Assembly: GCA_031772625.1 (NCBI GenBank)
Contig: CM062820.1
Coordinates: 310,558,840 to 310,622,839 of the forward strand
Length of the DNA stretch: 64,000 bases
Reading direction: 5' to 3'
Source of the DNA: Pinus tabuliformis
Lineage: Eukaryota > Streptophyta > Pinopsida > Pinales > Pinaceae
Both the position numbers and the translations under genes were made by a program. Shown here piece by piece: positions 24,065-35,480 of this stretch. Under the pieces are notes generated by a model. It did no database searches. It had not been told where the DNA came from and worked only from the letters and a program-made list of their open reading frames with translations. Position 1 is the first letter of the stretch. Every line of letters starts with the position of its first letter.

Positions 24065-24381
24065 TGACCTGGTTGCCAGGTGTCGCTTTGCCGCTCGCTG
24101 AAGGCTTCAAGAGCTGCAGTTTGAGGTTTTTCTCCTGTGTTTTGTTTTTTATCATTCCCTCTGGCATGGTCTGCTTGCTTGTGCGGGCATTTTTATGTTA
24201 AAACTCGAGACCCCTGCGTGGGCTTTTTCTAGTGTTCACACGGACTGGTTTCCCCTTGTTGGGCAGTCACGTTTAGACTGTGATATTTTTTTACAAAACT
24301 CTGTTCAGTACCGCAGAGGCCGAAACCTCGCTGTATTTTTATTTTGTTTCAAATCAATAGAATAGTATTACTTAGAAAAAA

Positions 24382-24400
24382 AATATAAAAATATAATACA
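24382..24400. repeat. Right target-site duplication of LINE-2
   Basis: Exact 19-base copy of 16,936-16,954. The sequence just beyond it (acaattcattattcaat) resembles the sequence just before the left copy (acaattcaatattaat), so the target itself was a small AT-rich repeat. Confidence 0.93.
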
Positions 24401-25160
24401 ACAATTCATTATTCAATAGTAATAATCTAAACTACTTTTAAAAAACAAAACAATAATAAAACTTATAATGTTCCTCATGTTTATTTTATCATAAAATGTA
24501 ACGATTCCTTAAAACAATGTAAATGATGTGTTTCCCATACAAATTTAAATGATGTGTTTCCCATACAAATTTAATGATAAAATGCCTTTGCAATGTTATT
24601 TTCTAACAAAATCAATACAAACAACAATGCCCATAGACGCTATGTGTCACATCGTAAAATCATTTCCTCACAACTATTACATTGCAACCTTGAATTCTAG
24701 TAATGAGCCCATATAAAAATGCACAAATGACACTTTACACTTTTAACAACGAAGTACATATTCAAAAGATGAGTTCTATTTTGTTTGATATATGAGAGAG
24801 ATGGGAAGAGACTTTGTCAACGAGAGAGAGAGAATTATGTGTACGTTAATGTTACATCGATGGAAGAAAGATTTGTTGGAGGCCGAGCGCATCAATTATT
24901 ATTATTATTGTAAATTTTATTTATATATTTAAAAAGTTATATATAAATAAAAGTAAAATAAATATATAAATTTTTTTTGTTTTTTGTTTTTTTAAAGATT
25001 ATTTTCTTAGGTTATGTGTATATTTGCGTGCTTTTAATTTAGGTGTTAGATGAATAAAATAGATTGAGCCATTTGATTAATTTGATTGGTATTAGATTAG
25101 TTATACATTTAGTTATAAGACTCGCGACGCGGCATGATTAGACGGGTATATGAAATTCAC
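24401..25160. other. AT-rich spacer with a small tandem repeat
   Basis: A 28-bp unit containing atgatgtgtttcccatacaa is duplicated at about 24,519-24,575. A (GA)n patch is present at 24,820-24,833. No gene is seen. Confidence 0.55.
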
Positions 25161-25192
25161 TTCTTCTTTCTTGGAACCGATACTGAGTTACA

Positions 25193-25376
25193 ATGCAGTC
25201 ATTGTATCGTCTTCGCCTAAAGATTCGAGTGAGCACAAAACAAACACATCTTCACATTGTGAGCACGAGTGATGACAGAGTGAGCAAATCAAATAGGCAC
25301 ACAATAGACACAGAGGAAGGAGCACATCCAGAGACAGAGGAAGGAGCACATCCAGACAATGATGAAGTGCTTCCAG
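25193..25376 (+). CDS. Candidate first exon upstream of the Argonaute fragment
   Basis: The open frame 25,193-25,399 contains a near-perfect plant 5' splice site, ccag|gtaagg, at 25,376/25,377. The encoded peptide has a tandem 8-residue repeat (TEEGAHPE then TEEGAHPD), acidic low-complexity sequence of the kind found before the N domain of many plant Argonautes. I could not find a 3' splice site that keeps the phase into the downstream Argonaute frame without a stop or loss of conserved residues, so the exon assignment is tentative. Confidence 0.3.
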
Positions 25377-25508
25377 GTAAGGTTATTATGGCGTTGTGAA
25401 GCTTTATTCATTAAAAGTTACTGCGTGAAAAGGCTTAATTTGATTTATGCACTTTGAGGTTAATTGGATTGGAACAAATGAGCATGATTCAAACTTGACG
25501 GTGGACAT

Positions 25509-25943
25509 TTGGTTCCGGCAATGACCACTCCCATTCTGAGTAATTCTCTTTCCGTGGGTGTTAATTGGAGCGCGACACCTGTGGAAAGGCCTGACAAAGG
25601 AGGAACAAACGGACTTGTGACTATATGCCTGCGTGCAAATAGCTTCTTGGTTGAATTTCAACCATTGAAGCAAATATTATGCTACACCTTTCACATCCAT
25701 GGGCCTCGAGTTTCAAATGCAGAGACAGGGGAGATAATGGACAAACTAATTCAAGAAAATTACGCAGATGCCATGCCGGTACATGATGCCCACAAGTACA
25801 TTTACAGTTCTGTGTTGTTACCCCAAGGGCAGTTTACAGTCGAGCTATTACAAAAACCCAAGAGGAAATCAAAGATGGACTACGCAGTGGTTATCGAACT
25901 AGACTGCCAGTTGGATGGAAGGTGCCTTGGAGAGAGAGAATAA
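25509..25943 (+). pseudogene. Argonaute N-terminal domain fragment
   Basis: The frame encodes the start of a plant Argonaute: ATPVERPDKGGTNG, then RANSFLVEFQPLKQILCYTF (family consensus LLANHF.V.F......YHY), then MDKLIQENYADAMPVHDAHK and YIYSSVLLPQGQFTVEL (consensus PAYDGRKSLYTAGPLPF...FTV). The RPD.GG pattern resembles the AGO2/3/7 clade more than AGO4. About 110 residues of N domain are present; the frame ends at TAA 25,941-25,943 soon after a possible donor (gaag|gtgcc near 25,921). No linker, PAZ, MID or PIWI sequence follows anywhere in the window, so this is a gene fragment, or a 5' part whose other exons lie outside. The proteins bind small RNAs in silencing. Confidence 0.65.
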
Positions 25944-28234
25944 CTAAACTTTTCATCTCTATTTGACTCTCTGTTCTATAAGCTCGAACTCAGTTAATAC
26001 ATGGTTATAGTTATTTGCTTATATTTCTAGATTGAAGGTTTATTCATATAGGGTAATTAAACCCCATACTGGAATAAGATCCTAGAGAAGATCTTATTCC
26101 CTCTTCGTGTAAGTCTACTCAAATTATCATTTTATTTTCTTTTCGAAGCATGCAATTCAAAGGAGTTTGAAGGGGTATAGATGTGTGACATAGTGTGCTC
26201 TGTCACAGGAAATGATAATAAATAAAATAACAATATGTTACGGTAACAATGATCAATATAATAATTATGTTTTTGTTGAGGAAGATAATAGTTAGTTATG
26301 CCTTACATCATTTCCTTTGCAACATTTGGTGCAATTGCTAGTAATAATTTATTAATAAAAATCTTTCTACATAAATCATATAAGAGAAATGTATAAAATA
26401 AAAATATGATACCATAAACAATAATAAAGATAATACTTACGTTTTCTTTGCAACATCTAGTACGATTACTAATAATAATTTATTAAATTTTTTTAGTAAA
26501 AATCACATAAAAAAATATAATTTCTAACAAAAACAAACTTTTCTTAATTTATTTAAATCACAGAAACCCGAATTTAAAAAATAATAATTTATTAATATTT
26601 TTAAAATTTTAATATAATTAATTATTTAAAATATATTTTATTTATATTATTTTTAAATTTATTAAAAAATATAATAATAAAGAAGAAGAAAAACTTGTTT
26701 CTAGTTATTCGAGTAAAATTTATTCTCTTTAATGTCACCTCGAGTGGTTGGTTTCACGTCCTATTACAAAGGTCTCCATAATTGTTTTTTTTTTAATAAA
26801 ATATTTATATATTCAAAATATGATTTCTATTTTGTCTTATCATTTTTAATATAGTATTTATATATTCAACGGATGATTTCTATTTTGTCTTATTATATCT
26901 ATTTTTAGATAGATATGAGTGCAATAATATAAAGTAAATAAATGGTAAATATCGATCAATTTAAATTTATATTACTTATTTTATTGTATATCTCATCACT
27001 AAAATTTAAAAAAATCATAAAAATTAATTGTTATAATTTTATTTAAAATAATAAAAATTGTCAAAGTTGGCATAGTTTTAGTGGTAAGGAATAGTTATTA
27101 TTATTTTTTTCACCTTGGTTTCAATATTGCACCAATATTGACATCTTGGATCAATATATAAATTAAACATTCATACTTATTGCAAAAACATTTAAGATTA
27201 TTAGGCCGAGGTACATTCTACGAGTAATTTCGTCTATGCTAAATGTGGAGTTGACATCCTACTTAAAATAAAAATAAATTATTCTCTAAATAGAAAAGCA
27301 ATGTCAGCTATGATAAAAGAAACAAAAATGAATATGAAAGTTTTAATTAAAAGAATTATAAAAACATGAATATTAATTACTAGATTTTTTGATATTACAA
27401 CTCAATGTGGTAAAAATATTTCACTCTTATTCATAAATAAAATATTTCAAAAATGTTTAAATGTTTAAACCTTTTACTTTAAAAAAATATTTCAGCACAA
27501 GATTTAAACAAACTATTTCAAAATTTATGTTAACTAATTTAGGTTGATATATATTGAAAGAAAATGTTACAGGAAAATATTTAAATGTTGTATATCATAA
27601 AATATTCAATGTCCAAAAGATAAAAGTAATTGAAATTAAAAAATAAAAATAAAAAATATCAATTACTTCCTAATACAGATAATAAGAGGGAGATGTATAA
27701 TTCATTCAATTCTTAATATAAAATTAATATGTAACATTTAAAAATAAAAGTATTTATAATAACAATTTTTTTCCAATGTAGATCCTCAATAAAATATTTT
27801 AATATGGGGATTAAGTAATGTTGATGTATTTTTACAAATACATTAATAACAAAAAAAGCCATTTTAATGTAGACAATTTAGTCCTTAAATATAATGTCTC
27901 AATGTACAAATTAAGTAAAATATTTTAATGTCAACTATGTATATACAATATATTGTTTAAAAAAAGTATGTATATATCTCATATAAAGCAATTGAAAAAA
28001 TAAGTTTTTATGGTTAAAATGTGTGAAGTAGTTTCACTATCTTACATTTTGGTCCCTTTTTAGGTATAATTTTTTTGTCAAATTTTCTTAAAATCCAATA
28101 CAAATTTTTTGGACTTATAAACTTAAGTTATGTACTTTGTATATTATTCAAAAATACTATTTAAACAATGAACATAGATTTGATCCCTATCGGTGCATGC
28201 TAGATCCATGCTTAAGATGGATATATACTGGTTA
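25944..28234. other. Very AT-rich spacer with imperfect tandem repeats
   Basis: No coding sequence is seen. Imperfect duplications occur at about 26,281-26,360 and 26,425-26,500 (tttcctttgcaacatttggt against ttttctttgcaacatctagt) and at about 26,800-26,900 (tatgatttctattttgtctt and gatgatttctattttgtctt). Confidence 0.55.
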
Positions 28235-28434
28235 ACCATAAAGATTCACCTTTAATTTATCATGAGATTCTTAATCTATAAATAGACTTTGTTATGATAT
28301 CATGGGTCAATACCATGGCTTATCAATAACATGTGTTCAAAAAATCATAACTCATTTCATATGACATTTGCCCATTAATTAATTTAATTAAAAGGGGAAA
28401 ATAGCATAACTACTTTAGAGACAAATCTCAATCT

Positions 28435-28439
<5 letters not shown>
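28235..28439 (+). repeat. Old dispersed repeat, copy B, left part
   Basis: Plus-strand sequence matching the reverse complement of 14,790-15,115. It is interrupted at atcttcgat by LINE-3 and resumes at 35,300. Key shared strings are caataccatggcttatcaat and aattaatttaattaaaa. Confidence 0.8.
28431..28439. repeat. Left target-site duplication of LINE-3
   Basis: The 9-base string atcttcgat is repeated at 35,300-35,308. Copy A of the flanking repeat has a single corresponding site (acctttgatttg on the minus strand), which supports a real target duplication although it is short. Confidence 0.75.
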
Positions 28440-28487
<48 letters not shown>

Positions 28488-28488
28488 C
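28439..28488. repeat. (TA)n tract at the LINE-3 3' terminus
   Basis: About 25 TA units sit exactly between the left target duplication and the LINE-3 3' UTR, where the tail of the element should be. Confidence 0.9.
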
Positions 28489-28767
28489 GAAGTCGGTGAT
28501 TGGTTTTTCTATTCAAAAAAGAGAAAGGAGCAAGCTCCCATTACATGGTTTTTTGGAGTCAGCCAGACTAAGAGGGAAGGCAAAGAGAGAGCACCATCCC
28601 AATCAGCTGAGATGTTGAGTTCATAAGTTCCCAGTTTTCCAACTACTGACTGCTTGTAGATTCTTACAAACTGCTGCAAAAAAACTTGACATCTACAATT
28701 CATAGAAACTAAATAGATAAAACTTGAGTTGTAGTAGCTGATACAAGGTAAAAACTACAAAAAGATC

Positions 28768-29165
28768 CTATTTTTGATTTACAGAGGGTTCTTCTTTTGG
28801 CTTACTATTGTTGCTTTTATCCCCAGAGACTGAATTTTCTCCAATCTAGTTGGTGAGGATTCCTTTTAGGAATGTGATTGATTCCTCCAGATATGCACAC
28901 CGATTGTTAAGAGCTTCAATTTTTGAGTTCTTACTGGCAAGTCTTCCCATTAGAAAGCATTTTTTGTCTTTGACTGACACCAAATTTGTCTGACTGTTTC
29001 TCTCAACTGGTCAATCATATACTTGTTGGTTCTGCAGTAGACACATTTCTCATTCTTGGATGCTTGATTGAAAGGATGCATGTTCTCTTTATAGAGAATG
29101 AAGAGCATTGCACAATTTTCACTGTAATTATGAGGAAAAAGGCTCCTCGACAGAGGAGGGATCAA
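28768..29165 (-). pseudogene. LINE-3 ORF3: coiled-coil frame in the 3' region
   Basis: Minus-strand pieces after RNase H read as a short coiled-coil protein: RTNKYMIDQLRETVRQIW in one frame, then, after a shift near 28,985, MGRLASKNSKIEALNNRCAY and LEESITFLKGILTN, a TAG at 28,848-28,846, and a polar tail (GDKSNNSKPKEEPSVN) to TAG at 28,770-28,768. The order coiled coil, then an N-x-S-K-P type polar tail, resembles LINE-1 ORF3 (LELKWAIEQK...GANDSK). Function unknown. Confidence 0.45.
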
Positions 29166-29610
29166 AACAACAAGTGATTGCAGAGAAATAAGAGACTAAA
29201 TGGAGTTGCAACCTTTCAGCAGGATTGCCAACATAAATAGAGAACTCGATAGACTACGAAGAGCTGGGAAGCTCAAGGCAAAGGATACAACCTGCCTTAA
29301 GCTAACAAAAGGAAATGAGGCACAGTGCAAGAGAGAGACAGGGGGATAGAACATATGGAGGGCCGATAAGACAGAGCAGAGGTTGGGGTTGAGGGGAGAA
29401 TAATTACGAAGGGATGGAGTGTGATGAGTTGTGAAGGGAGAGGATAAGTAGGAGAGCAAGAGGGGAGGCAACAAGTGGCAGAAGGACAATGGGAGATCAC
29501 GAGAGAATGAGGGGTGTAGTCAGTCAGGATAATCTAGCTTGGGCAAAGAGAATAAACAACAAATATTTGAATGAGATTATGTCTCAAATTTGATAAGAAA
29601 TGTGCGGATA

Positions 29611-32600
29611 TTAATGTAAGCTAATCCAGGTTATGGTATGACTTTGATTGGATTGAGAGGAGGGAGGAGTGATTATGGTATTGATAGAAAAAAAATCATT
29701 TTCAATGCTTGCTTCTCCTATAGGTCGCGCCACTACCTTATTTTCTTGAATTTCTGCAATTTTGTTACTATCCCTTAAGATATGCATGAAGGTGACCAGT
29801 CCCAAGTTTTTTAGATGTTGACTGATCCTATTTGTAATTTGGCTCAACACTGCATTTTTCGGATTGGTCTTCTTGACCATGGCTTGAATGAGGATAGAGA
29901 AGTCTCCCAGAATAATTGGGTTCATAATATTCATTTTTTAAAAGTTTTTCTCCCAAAAGGTGTCCATATGCCTCAACCTTGTTTGAGGTTGTCCCTAATC
30001 CCCAATCAAAAGTGATGGAGTTAATCCTGCCTTGGTCAACAAGAATGCTGCCTGCACTTGCTTTCACCGGGTTTGACTTTGATGCTCTGTCAAAGAAAAG
30101 ACACGGTCTATTAAGAGCATTCATCCATAGGATGAATTCTTCCTCTTTTAATCGGATTTTCCAGCTCTTATGGACAACTTTCCTTTTGGTTGTGTTTGAC
30201 AGTTTAGGCTCGCTGTTTGTGTAGTTGATCCACGTTCTTTCTTCCTGTTGAAGTTGATTGAGGTCTATTTTTTTGTTCCTTTAGCTGATAGAAATTATGT
30301 TGCTAATCCCCATGCTTTTGAGAGCACCTTGCTGACTTCTGGCTTATAGTTCTAGAATATTTGTTTGTTCCTTGTGAGCCATATTTTCCAGCAGAGGAAG
30401 GAGGGTATGCTTGTGCCATGTCTTTAATGGTGTTCTTATTTTTGAGAGAATAAGGATACTCATTTTTCCATGCTAAATAAAACTCATTGAAGGGCCAGGA
30501 TAGGTTCACATCTAGTTCCAAGGGGCTTACAAGAAGAGTCCAACATTCTTTTGCAAAGTTACAATCAAGGAAGAGGTGTTGGATGCTCTCTTCTGCCTTG
30601 AGATGCATAGGGCATCGAGAGGGAACAAAGAATCATTTTTTTCAAAGATTATCAGCTGTAAGGATTTTTCCTTTTAAAAGAGTCCAAATAAACATTTTTA
30701 TTTTTGGAAGGCTTTCAATTTTCCAAACCGATTTCCATGGAGACCAGTCCTAATTCCTCCAAAAGGATCCCATATAAAGGAGTCTTGGGTTTCTTGATTG
30801 ATTGGGGTTGCTCCTTTGAGAAGAGAGATAAAAGAGTCCCACTATTGTTTGAGATTTTGAGGTAAATCAGGTGTCTTCCATTCTTTCCATGTGCTGTCAT
30901 GTTGATCCCATTGTGATATTGACTCCAGTGTACATAACCCTTTTGAGCTCATCCACCTTCTTAACCTTTGAACTTCTGGGTGAGTGGAAAGAGGGGGCTT
31001 TCCCATTATACTGTCTTCCCATATATTTATCTCTCGACCATTCCCTGGCAGTCTTGAAGTGTTCTCCTTGATGAGAGGTAGGACCTTTTTGATAAGTTTC
31101 CACATTTGGGTGCAGGGCCTGATTGGAGTTTTCTCTGAGAGGAGGGAGGAGCGAGAGTGGTTCAGGTATTTGGATTCCAGCACCTTCTTCCACCAGCAAT
31201 TGTCCCCAGTAATGAGTCTCCAAGCTATTTTGGCTCCTAGGGCCAAATTCATTAGTCCCGGAAGTCTTATTGAGAGTCCTCCTTTCTCATAGGGTGAAGT
31301 AACTTGTTCCCATTTTATGAGGCTGAATTTTTTTGTTTCTGATTTCCCTCCTTGCCAAAGGAAGCTCCTTATGGTTAATTCGATTTGTTTGTGAATACTT
31401 TCCAGGGCTAAAATTGCTGCAAATTGATAAATGGGAAGAGTTGTCAGCATTGACTTGATTAGAGTTACTCTACCAGCTAGATTAAGCGAGATCATTCCCC
31501 AATTTTGTATTTTTTTTAATTTTTTTTTCATTTTCTTGATGTATTTTGTTCACAATTCTGATTTCATATTTTCTTTTGACACAAGTAGTCCCAAATACAA
31601 GAAGTGGTTCCATCGTGCCTGGAGGGGGATCTCCAGAATTTTCTCAATTCTTTGGATGGTGTGGGATGGTGCATTCCATCCATAAATTCTTGTCTTTTTA
31701 TTATTGAGTAGACCTCTTAATGCTTCCATGAAACTATCTAGGGATTTTTTGAATCTTTGAGCAACTATACAAGAAGCTCCTCCCATTAGAAGTGTGTTGT
31801 TTGCAAAAAGGGAGTGATTTATGCTTTTGATTCCAGAGCTTATTGATAGACCTGTTAGGGTGCGATTTCTTCTGCAATGTTCAAGATTTCTACTCAACGA
31901 GTCTACCATTAATATATAGAGGAAGGGAGACAATGGGAAAACTTGTCTCAATCCTTGAGATATTTGAAAATACTCAATCGACCTTCCATTGATGAGAGGA
32001 GCTATCCACGAGCCAAGAATACATGATTTTATTATTTCTATAAACTCAATAGTGAAGCCAATTTTTTTGAGAACAACTGATAAAAAAGACAAATTGACTC
32101 TATCAAAAGCATTTTCCATGTCAAGTTTTATAATGAAGCCCTGCTCATTTCTTGCTAAACTAGAATGCAATTCTTCTTGAACGATCATGATATTATCCAT
32201 GATCTGTCTGTTGGGAACAAATCTGCCTTGGTTTTCTGAGATTAAATTGGTTAGGAGAGGTTTTATGCGGTTGGCAAGGATTTTGGTGATGATTTTATAT
32301 GATGAATTGCATAACGAGATAGGCCAAAATCGATTGAAAGTTGAAGGTCTTGCTTCTTTTGGGACGAGGGCTAGGAAGGTCGAGTTTGTATAGCCTCCCA
32401 TCTTCTTTTTTGGAAGACATTTCTAATCATTCTTATGAGATATTTTTTGATGATGGCCTAATTGAAGCGATAGAAAGCTATTGAAAAACCATCTGGTCCG
32501 GGAGCTTTATCAGGCTAGAGGCTCCATACAATTGTTTGAATCTCACTTTCTTCAACCTCTTTCAAGAGTTCTAAATTTGTTTCTTCATTTATCCTTTTTG

Positions 32601-33878
32601 GAATGTGCTTTATGAAGCTCTCGAAGTATAGATTTATTGGCTCAACTGTTAGTAGGTTTTTGAAATGGTTGTGTGCTTCTTTCTTAAGTGCCTCTTTCCC
32701 TTTGATCTCTTGTTCTCCTTCACCTTTTATTGTGTCAATCTGATTTATTATTCTTCTCATCTTTGTTGTGTTATGGAAGAATGCAATGTTTTTGTCCCCA
32801 GCTTGTATCCAAAGATTTCTGGATTTGAGGCTCCATTCTTCTTCCTCTTTTCTATTGTTTCTATAGATTCCCTATTGCAGTTATTTCTCCTTCAGTTGGT
32901 TCTCTTTTGTGTCTTCCATGCATTTTGTATTTTTTTCTGAACTATTTCCATTTATTTTTGCAATTCTTCCTTTCTTTTCTGTGGTTCATTGTGATTATTT
33001 TTTTGCCCAAGCTTTTAGATCATTTTTCACAATTTTTAGTTTCGTTTCCCACACATAGTTTGGTGAACCTGTGATTTTTTGTGCCCAGGTTGTTGCTATA
33101 ATTTGGTTCACTTCTTCTTTTTTGTTCCAAGAGGGACTAAATCTAAATGCGAGGGGCCCAAATTTTCGATTGTCCCTAAGATGATTGCCACTAGTTTATG
33201 GTCAGAGGCTGCTGAGGGGATGATTTTTGATGATATAGAGCTGACTTTTGCTATAATAATGTCATGTATTAAGATTCGATCCAACCTCTCTTTTATATTT
33301 CTTTTACCAACCCTTTTATTATTCCAAGTGTATTTCCCATTCTTTGGAGGAATGTCCAATAGATTGTGGCATTCTATAATACTTTCAAGGGTGTCCCGAG
33401 ATGGGTCAACATGAAAAGAACCTCCAAATTTCTCCTCAACATTCAGAACCAAGTTTAAATCGCCTCCTACTATAATTCTTTTGTTTTGATCCTAAAGTAA
33501 ATTTTCTTTGAGGGATTTCCAACATGACTCTTTATCTCTGTAGTGATTTGGAGCATAAACATTGTAAAGGCAAATTTGCAAATCAGTTAATTTGTTTCTT
33601 AAATTTGTTTTGATCCAATGTTGGTCTTTTTGCTGATGTTGCAGTTCCCATTTATCCTTTCTCCACATTGTACAAATTCCTCCTGATGCCCCAGTTGCTT
33701 AAAGAGTTGAGCCATCATAATTCCTTAATTTTTAAATAATTTTTCTTATTTCTTGTTCATTAATTTTGGTCTCGTGGATCATGAATATATCTGGTTTCTC
33801 TATTGATAAGAGATCTTTTACTGCATTGAATTTCGTAGAATGTCCCAGTCCTCTGCAATTCCAGGAGACCAAATTCAT
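29611..33878 (-). pseudogene. LINE-3 ORF2: endonuclease - RT - zf-RVT - RNase H, broken
   Basis: The start is ATG 33,878 (MNLVSWNCRGLG), a typical endonuclease N-terminus. Further landmarks are HETKIN, GGDLNLVLNVEEKFGGSF, YTWNNKRVGKRNIKERLDRI and SDHKLV. RT follows (32,760-31,550): FNRFWPISLCNSSYKIITKI and KLDMENAFDRVNLSFL. Its catalytic motif is degraded to SLFANNTLLMG (FADD expected) and the GLRQGDPLSPF motif reads GLRQVFPLSPF, so RT is dead. Thumb and zf-RVT are at 31,531-30,303 (FLWQGGKSETKKFSLIKWEQ). RNase H is at 30,124-29,611 (FFDRASKSNP, NKVEAYG, LGDFSILIQAM). Many stops and frameshifts. Confidence 0.9.
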
Positions 33879-34450
33879 TACTTGCTTTGATTTGGTGTAG
33901 AGGGACCTTTCCCTCGATTAGGATGATGATTTTTCTCCTTGTTTCCTGTAATTTTTCAAGGAAAGAATCCATTGGTTGTTGTGTTCCCATCGCCATTTCC
34001 TTTGCATTTGCTTCGTCCCTTATTTCCTTGTTGGTATTTCTTCCTTGCCTTTTTTGAAGGTCTGAGGAGAGAAGGGAGTCTCTAGACTGGTTTCTTATGA
34101 GGATTCTTTCAAAGGAAGGCGACGGGGGGGATGAGAGGGATATTGGGCGAGGAGGAGAAGGAAAAGAGAGGGAGGGAGGAGGGGCCGGGGGGGGGGATAA
34201 AGAAGGGATAATTGGTTCATGAGAGGCAAGTAGAGGGTCGAGGGAAGAATCAAGAGGTCAAAAGGGATTGGAATCAAGGATGGGATTATATAAGGGGGGT
34301 TGCAGGGCAATTGATTGAGAGGGGTGGGGGAGCTCGATGGAAAAGGAGCTGATGGGGATGGGGCTTACTGGGTAGATGTTTTATTCGCATTCTTCTTCTT
34401 TTTTTTACTAGTTCCCATTTTGTTTCCTAAACTTCTACTTCTTTAGTTTC

Positions 34451-35209
34451 TTATTTTTTTGGACATCTATTAGCAAAATGACCGTACTTGTGATATACCT
34501 TGCATTTGAATGGGATATGTTCGTAGTCCAGTTGTTGACTATGCGTTCAACTATCAATTGTGATCTTTACTGCTTCCGGGAGTCCTTTACCTAGGTTGAC
34601 TTCGACGTAGATCCTTGCACAAGCATGCATATTCTCCTTTGGTTTGCTTCTATCTATATATTTTCCCACTGCATTTCCTATTGCTTTTACTGACTCATCT
34701 CCCCAACAATGGAGGGGGAGGTGGGGAAGACGCACCCAGACTGGAACAACACTTGGGACATCTAGCTCAGGATCAAAGTATGGCATCCATCTATTAGATA
34801 AGGTTCCCTTGTATATCAGATCTTTGTCCTCTTTAGTTTCAAAGTGAAATGTGAAAAATCCTCTACCTCAAAAGCGAATGGAGATTTTCGCATGGATTGA
34901 GTGTGACCAGTTCCATTCAACCCATTTCTGCACTGATTTTGGAGAAGGTTAAAGGCTTATAAAATGACCCAACATGCCTCTTTCTAATAAAGAGGGAGCT
35001 GCTCGATGGGGCAATGAAGGAGGTAAAACGATTTCTGGGATGTCTTCAAGTTTCTTAACAAATTTGTAGACAAAGGGTCTTCTTCGAGGAGGTCCTAATG
35101 AAGAGATTAGACTGGCAAAGGTTGTAGCCGACTGTTCAGGAGGTTGTTGAGCCGAAGGAAGCGTTCCTGGGGGAGGATCCCCTACTAGAGGAGGCTCCGG
35201 AGAGGCCAT
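34451..35209 (-). pseudogene. LINE-3 ORF1: short DUF4283 / CCHC protein with in-frame stops
   Basis: ATG 35,209 (MASPEPPLVGDPPPG) opens a Pro-rich N-terminus. The same frame continues past TAA and TGA (near 34,950 and 34,880) and later a TGA near 34,547 through DUF4283 (GRGFFTFHFETKEDKDLIY, VPVWVRLPHLPLHCWGDES) to a zinc knuckle CKVYHKYGHFANRC, where the second cysteine is Tyr. It stops at TAA 34,453-34,451, shortly after the knuckle; a Lys-rich then Pro-rich frame follows (34,430-34,095) that may be the original C-terminal tail. Confidence 0.85.
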
Positions 35210-35299
35210 GGTTATGGTGGGAGGCCAAGGCTGAGAAGAAGTTAGGTTATTGCAGACAACAAAGCGTGATTATTGCACCTTAAGGTCTTCAACCGTTAT

Positions 35300-35480
35300 A
35301 TCTTCGATTTGTATATTACTACTAAAAATAATTTAAAATTTTCTATGAAGGTTAAATCCTTTTCATCCACCTAATAATTATTGAAAATTAAATTAAAATT
35401 GTGGAAGCTCTATTCTAAAATAAATGTCCCATTCTAAAAATAGACATGCCTATTAACATAATTACATCACAAAGAAATAT
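35300..35480 (+). repeat. Old dispersed repeat, copy B, right part (with LINE-3 right target duplication at 35,300-35,308)
   Basis: Begins with the second atcttcgat and continues the repeat where it left off at 28,439: atcttcgatttg, then ggttaaatcctttt, catccacctaataattattg and agacatgcctatta, all matching copy A read on the minus strand. Confidence 0.8.

Larger units (their letters stand above)
16955..24381 (+). mobile_element. LINE-2: full-length plant LINE with target duplication
   Basis: This plus-strand element is about 7.4 kb. It has a 5' UTR of about 150 bases, ORF1, ORF2 with endonuclease, RT, zf-RVT and RNase H, an extra ORF3, a 3' UTR and an 8-base A run at 24,376-24,383. The 19-bp flanking direct repeat is perfect. 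All main frames are interrupted, mostly by TAG or TGA where relatives encode Trp, so the copy is dead but was complete when it inserted. It is GC-richer than its AT-rich target. Confidence 0.95.
28440..35299 (-). mobile_element. LINE-3: near full-length, old plant LINE with (TA)n at its 3' end
   Basis: A minus-strand element of about 6.9 kb with ORF1, ORF2 (endonuclease, RT, zf-RVT, RNase H), a 3' region with a coiled-coil frame and, in place of poly(A), a (TA)n tract at 28,439-28,488. Boundaries come from the 9-bp duplication and from the uninterrupted copy A repeat. It is more decayed and less GC-rich than LINE-1 and LINE-2, and its RT belongs to a different subgroup from theirs (different motif wording throughout). 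Confidence 0.9.

Noticed and set aside
29196..29500. Ser/Pro-rich minus-strand frames in the LINE-3 3' region
   Set aside because: Overlapping frames on a purine/pyrimidine-biased stretch; nothing distinguishes a coding one, so only the downstream coiled-coil piece was called.
34095..34310. Pro/Leu-rich minus-strand frame as a separate gene
   Set aside because: Most likely the decayed C-terminal tail of LINE-3 ORF1, or composition bias of a G-rich stretch.
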